From: Providencia huaxiensis
GTDB lineage: Bacteria; Pseudomonadota; Gammaproteobacteria; Enterobacterales; Enterobacteriaceae
Assembly: GCF_002843235.3 (NCBI RefSeq)
Contig: NZ_CP031123.2
Location: 2,356,001 to 2,420,000, forward strand
Length of the DNA stretch: 64,000 nt
Direction of reading: 5' to 3'
The translations under genes were made by a program, and so were the position numbers. Shown here in pieces: positions 60,742 to 64,000 of this stretch. The stretch's first letter is position 1. Every line of letters begins with the position of its first letter. The notes under the pieces are model-generated. The model made no database searches. It saw only the letters and a list, made by a program, of their open reading frames with translations, and was not told the DNA's origin.

Positions 60742-60871
60742 AGCGCTTTCTTATTAATAGGTATTATTTTGTTTTAGCTTACACCAATGATTGAAAGTTA
60801 GTAAATGTAGATAAGGTGTAAACAATGGCCAAACCAGCGATTGCTTACGCCTTGAGCATCATCAAGTCAGA

Positions 60872-61156
60872 TCATTTTGCGTGTTTTTCTGATAAATAAC
60901 GAAGAATGGCTGATATATTTTTTAAGTTATATTTTACGAGTAGTTCATTTTCTTTAGCTTTACATAACATCTCATAATCAGCTTCTAACTGCCCAATATC
61001 TAACTGAGCCGGCTCATTGTAAATATCATAAATAGATTCAGAAGGTACATTCCAATAAAAATCTGCATCTAAGTCTATATTATCCATTCCCTGTACTTTC
61101 ATTTCTTTGAAAATGGCTACTATAGCCTCTTCCAGTAGACTCAGTTCTATTTTCAT
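60872..61156 (-). CDS. Small acidic protein, candidate immunity gene
   Basis: A 94-residue strongly acidic helical protein (LEEAIVAIFKEMKVQGMDN, DLDADFYWNVPSES, LDIGQLEADYEML). There is no signal peptide or membrane segment. It is last of a co-oriented AT-rich series behind the toxin gene at 61929-63227. Acidic proteins of this size downstream of polymorphic toxins are often immunity proteins, including orphans kept from older toxins. That role is inferred from position and charge only. Confidence 0.6.
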   Translation of the reverse strand: MKIELSLLEEAIVAIFKEMKVQGMDNIDLDADFYWNVPSESIYDIYNEPAQLDIGQLEADYEMLCKAKENELLVKYNLKNISAILRYLSEKHAK

Positions 61157-61230
61157 ATTTTAACCTTTACCATTCTTAATTTCATTTATGTTCTTTTCAA
61201 ATGTTTCAATTTATATTTCTAAACATTTAG

Positions 61231-61578
61231 TTAGTCATCAATAATATTAATTTCTTTATCAATTAACCGACCAAAATCTTCACTTTGTGAAATTACTGTG
61301 ATGGTTTTCTGTATTAATTCCTCAATACTAGCTTGGAGCTGTTCTGGAATTAAACATTCAACATCGTCCAATTCGCAACCTAGGTTAATTATCCCTATTA
61401 ATTTTTCATCTGAACCCATTTGTTCGAGTAGTTTAGCCAAATAAGGTTTGAAAACAAATCCTTCTGCCTCATCAATCGATATCAAATTTTTATCTAATGC
61501 AGTTAATACACCTAAAGTTAATAAGCTTATAAATTTGCTCGTCTGTTTATCACTAATACTATAATTAAGCCTAGTCAC
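61231..61578 (-). CDS. DUF3969-like protein, candidate immunity gene
   Basis: A 115-residue acidic helical protein. FISLLTLGVLTALDKNLISIDEAEGFVFKPY followed by LGCELDDVECLIPEQLQASI resembles the DUF3969 family, which is often found beside polymorphic toxins. It is third in the cassette, 96 bases after the 74-residue gene and 74 bases before the 94-residue gene. It could protect against a toxin not present here. Family assignment is from memory of the motif. Confidence 0.6.
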   Translation of the reverse strand: MTRLNYSISDKQTSKFISLLTLGVLTALDKNLISIDEAEGFVFKPYLAKLLEQMGSDEKLIGIINLGCELDDVECLIPEQLQASIEELIQKTITVISQSEDFGRLIDKEINIIDD

Positions 61579-61625
61579 CTCTTACTCCAACCACATTTAA
61601 TTTTCACATTAATGACTCTGCCACT

Positions 61626-61658
61626 TTGGTTCCCCCACGCTAAAAATGGAGGAACCAA
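61626..61658. repeat. Hairpin between the immunity candidate and the DUF3969-like gene
   Basis: TTGGTTCC (61626-61633) pairs with GGAACCAA (61651-61658); the stem continues inward after one mismatch. There is no T-run on the transcribed strand. It could mark a recombination junction or a weak attenuator. Confidence 0.5.
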
Positions 61659-61674
61659 CCTGCTTATGCGGAAA

Positions 61675-61899
61675 TTAAACTAAAGGTTCTAAACGTAAAA
61701 GATGATCTTTAGCTTTCTCTATCAATAATAAAAATTCACTGTAATTAAATTCTAAAAAACCCGAGTCAGGATAAATAATAATTTTCACCTCTTTCTTATC
61801 TTCAGACAGTGAAATTTCCCCCCACTGAACATCATTAAAAGAGAGCTCAGCATATAAATCATCTCGGCTTAAAGAACTTCCAACACTGTATTCCAACAT
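61675..61899 (-). CDS. Likely cognate immunity protein of the adjacent toxin
   Basis: A 74-residue acidic protein starting 29 bases after the toxin stop codon. The pattern SLSRDDLYAELSFNDVQWGEIS, then a beta strand with IIIYPDSGFLEFNYSEFLLLIEKAKDHLLRL, resembles small proteins that accompany toxins with the same C-terminal domain. Position, size and charge all fit immunity. An untested inference. Confidence 0.65.
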   Translation of the reverse strand: MLEYSVGSSLSRDDLYAELSFNDVQWGEISLSEDKKEVKIIIYPDSGFLEFNYSEFLLLIEKAKDHLLRLEPLV

Positions 61900-61928
61900 A
61901 AAATCCCCCCATCAATCATTTGCAAACA

Positions 61929-63227
61929 TTATGGCTCTCTAAAAACAATAAATTTCTTACCATCTATACTAAATCTTAATACCCGACCATCAGGTGATTT
62001 AGCATCAATCACTTCAATTCTTTTCCTATTTTCATAAATAGTTCTAGGTCTTATTATTACATTTGGATTATCTAATATTTCATCGATTAATGCTCTAGCT
62101 TCCTGATTCAATACTGAAGCTTTTTGGTTGGAATATGAGTATGCAGATCCTTCCCTACCCCCATGCTTTTGGAGCGATCTGCCAGCATTTGTTAAACCAT
62201 TGCGATTGATTTCTGATGCTGCTTGCTTTAGTTCTTCTTTAGAAGGAAGATCATTATTTTTTATAGAGAACTCATCAGGTTCCCACCCCTCCGGTCCTCC
62301 TGCCCCAGAGCCCCCTGCCTCTACTTTATCTGAATTTGATAACTCTTTCCCAACATTTGGATTTTTTGCTGTTTTATCTAAATCATTTGAGCAACTCATG
62401 CCAAAAGAGCAATCAAACGTTTCCGCTAGGCCATCGCGAATATTACCTAATGCCTTTTCGATACCTTTTGCAATACTGCTATCTGCTGTTTGTGTTACTT
62501 GTGAATTTGAACCAACGCCATGAGGTAATGTAGGAACATTCGGTGTGGGAACGGCAAATACACTACTTTGGGCTATTTTCAGCTTATTTAATTCATTTAC
62601 ATTAAACTGAATTTTATCCGTAATATTTTTATGTTGTCTCTTAATTTCGAGCAATTGATTTCTAGCATCACGGTCAGCTCGCTTATTAACCGCATCTATA
62701 TATAGATCTATATTATCAAAAGGAAACCTCGGTATACCCGGTATATTATCGTCAAAATCATCTGCGAGGAGCCTGTCTCTATCTTCAATTGTGCGAAATT
62801 TAAAGGTTGCTGAAATTTTTAATTTTGAGGAGTCTGAAGATTGAAAATGCCATTTGTACGTACATGGATATTTTTGTGGATCAATGATAAATTTCCAGCC
62901 AGGCGATTTTTCAATCTCCGCAATATCCTTTCTCAATATAATTAAATCATTTTCAATTAATGTTTGTTTAGATTTTAAATTATCCTTAATTTTAATCGAA
63001 GGATTTTTAAAAATGTCGACTTTGTGATTATTAACATCATCATGAATGTCAGTTAGTTTTATATTATCATAAAGATTTTCATGTAAAATACATTTTAATT
63101 TTTCATACCTCCCAGTTAAATCAATATCTTCATGAGCATTATCATAATTATTAAAATAATCATTAAGATGTTCTCTTGGATTGTTTCCCCATACAGTTAT
63201 TGTACCTAGATGTGTCACATCATCCAT
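61929..63227 (-). CDS. Polymorphic/bacteriocin-type toxin with C-terminal nuclease-like domain
   Basis: A 432-residue protein without a signal peptide. The N-terminal part (1-240) is unrecognised, beginning THLGTITVWGNNPREH and ending in a proline-rich stretch (VFAVPTPNVPTLP). A linker with glycine-rich GGSGAGGPEGW (about 305-320) leads to a C-terminal toxin-like domain (about 345-432): AGRSLQKHGGREGSAYSYS, a middle with LNQEARALIDEIL, and the ending SPDGRVLRFSIDGKKFIVFREP. This plan recurs at the C-termini of Rhs, CDI and bacteriocin toxins, where a nuclease role is suspected. No PAAR, Rhs repeats or two-partner signals are present, so the delivery route is open. A lysis gene is also absent. 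Confidence 0.7.
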   Translation of the reverse strand: MDDVTHLGTITVWGNNPREHLNDYFNNYDNAHEDIDLTGRYEKLKCILHENLYDNIKLTDIHDDVNNHKVDIFKNPSIKIKDNLKSKQTLIENDLIILRKDIAEIEKSPGWKFIIDPQKYPCTYKWHFQSSDSSKLKISATFKFRTIEDRDRLLADDFDDNIPGIPRFPFDNIDLYIDAVNKRADRDARNQLLEIKRQHKNITDKIQFNVNELNKLKIAQSSVFAVPTPNVPTLPHGVGSNSQVTQTADSSIAKGIEKALGNIRDGLAETFDCSFGMSCSNDLDKTAKNPNVGKELSNSDKVEAGGSGAGGPEGWEPDEFSIKNNDLPSKEELKQAASEINRNGLTNAGRSLQKHGGREGSAYSYSNQKASVLNQEARALIDEILDNPNVIIRPRTIYENRKRIEVIDAKSPDGRVLRFSIDGKKFIVFREP

Positions 63228-63434
63228 AAACTAACTTCCTTATTAGTTATCAATAAAAAATAGAATAAAGAAATTAGAATTTAATATTTTTATAGTCAAC
63301 TAACTGTTATTATTAATAAACATTCTATTATTTAAAATTAAATACACATTACTTATAAAATGATTAATATTGATTTTAATAAATAATTGGATAAAAGCAT
63401 GTGACTAATTGTTTATATTCACAAAAACAAAAAA
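63228..63434. other. AT-rich promoter region of the toxin cassette
   Basis: About 200 bases of very low GC between the lpdA terminator and the toxin start. It must hold the promoter if the cassette is transcribed independently, as the terminator suggests. No named operator seen. Confidence 0.4.
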
Positions 63435-63460
63435 AAGCCAACGTGTTTCCACATTGGCTT
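63435..63460 (-). terminator. Terminator after lpdA
   Basis: In the minus-strand sense AAGCCAATGTG pairs with CACGTTGGCTT (one U-G pair) around a GAAA tetraloop, followed by a T-rich tail. It lies 63 bases after the lpdA stop codon and insulates the toxin cassette. Confidence 0.9.
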
Positions 63461-63522
63461 CAATTCGCTTTGGTGATAAACAGCATACTAGAGATACTGT
63501 TTATCTATGCGATTAAAGAAAA

Positions 63523-64000
63523 TTATTTTTTCTTTTTCGCTTTTGCGTTTGGTAAATCAGTAATGCTACCTTCGTAAATTTCAGCAGCCATACCGATTGA
63601 TTCGTACAGTGTTGGGTGAGCATGGATAGTTAATGCTAAGTCTTCTGCATCACAACCCATTTCAATTGCTAAGCCGATTTCGCCCAGTAATTCACCACCG
63701 TTCACGCCGACAACCGCCCCACCGATAACACGGTTAGATTGCTTGTCGAAAATCAGTTTAGTCATACCTTCTGAGCAGTCAGATGCAATTGCACGACCTG
63801 ACGCAGCCCATGGGAAAGTTGCAACTTCATAGCTGATATTTTGTTCTTTCGCTTCTTTCTCAGTTAAACCAACCCATGCAACTTCTGGCTCAGTATAGGC
63901 GATGGATGGAATAACTTTCGGGTCAAAGTAATGTTTCAGACCAGAGATAACCTCTGCGGCAACGTGACCTTCATGAACACCTTTGTGAGCCAACATTGGT
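63523..64000 (-). CDS. lpdA: Dihydrolipoamide dehydrogenase, C-terminal part (cut by window edge)
   Basis: The E3 subunit of pyruvate and 2-oxoglutarate dehydrogenases and L-protein of the glycine cleavage system. Only the last 159 or so codons are in the window: the end of the NAD/central domain (PMLAHKGVHEGHVAAEVI) and the dimerisation domain, with the catalytic His-Glu motif HAHPTLYES near the end. The frame runs open to the right edge. The terminal KAKKKK matches lpdA of enterobacteria. Confidence 0.97.
   Translation of the reverse strand, partial: PMLAHKGVHEGHVAAEVISGLKHYFDPKVIPSIAYTEPEVAWVGLTEKEAKEQNISYEVATFPWAASGRAIASDCSEGMTKLIFDKQSNRVIGGAVVGVNGGELLGEIGLAIEMGCDAEDLALTIHAHPTLYESIGMAAEIYEGSITDLPNAKAKKKK

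Noticed and set aside
60825..60899. 24-codon frame MAKPAIAYALSIIKSDHFAC with AGGTG upstream
   Set aside because: It overlaps the 3' end of the opposite-strand 94-residue gene and has no recognisable relative; too short to support.

Overview
The window looks like a chromosome segment of a Morganellaceae enterobacterium, most likely Providencia. This rests on low GC with very AT-rich intergenic DNA, enterobacterial gene orders kept almost intact (xerD-dsbC-recJ-prfB-lysS, sdhE-cptA, gcvTHP, ygfB-pepP-ubiH-ubiI, zapA-6S RNA-ygfA, serA-rpiA-argP-yggE-argO-mscS, lpdA...acnB-yacL), and proteins that match their E. coli counterparts closely but not identically. The genus is an inference; no marker in the window settles it.

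Layout. 1-1150: the end of an unidentified gene, then two tandem paralogous 70-72 aa HEAT-like proteins. 1151-3440: frmRAB formaldehyde detoxification with a recognisable FrmR operator. 3567-9240: accessory singletons (bestrophin-like YneE, a DUF1090 protein, a fatty acid desaturase, a TupA-like ATP-grasp protein, an MFS transporter). 9768-15177: prpR and prpBCD of the methylcitrate cycle, with a consensus sigma-54 promoter and no prpE. 15250-19838: galM, a CDF metal transporter, uspF, ecotin, a YdcH-like protein and a YgbA-like protein under a probable NsrR site. 20573-27675: an ExsA/LcrF-like AraC activator facing a lipoprotein plus 1,840-residue coiled-coil operon that contains six near-identical 495-bp repeats.

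28476-39088: lysS, prfB (with its programmed frameshift), recJ, dsbC, xerD, fldB, cptA, sdhE, ygfZ, an HD-domain phosphohydrolase and a beta-propeller protein. 39134-43860: gcvTHP, with an ERIC element and an extra half-ERIC between gcvH and gcvP. 44374-56538: ubiquinone hydroxylases ubiI and ubiH, pepP, ygfB, zapA, 6S RNA, the 5-formyl-THF cyclo-ligase gene, serA, rpiA, argP, yggE, argO and mscS. 56681-64000: yacL, a decayed VOC/glyoxalase fragment, acnB, a VOC gene, then an AT-rich cassette (a toxin with a C-terminal nuclease-like domain and three small acidic genes downstream) inserted before the 3' end of lpdA.

How the parts work together: one-carbon metabolism is concentrated here (serA makes serine, gcvTHP cleaves glycine, lpdA supplies the shared L-protein, ygfZ and ygfA handle folate-linked chemistry, frmRAB removes formaldehyde). 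prpBCD and acnB act in the methylcitrate and TCA cycles. The most unusual loci are the repeat-bearing envelope protein with its lipoprotein partner (21602-27675) and the toxin-immunity cassette (60872-63227).
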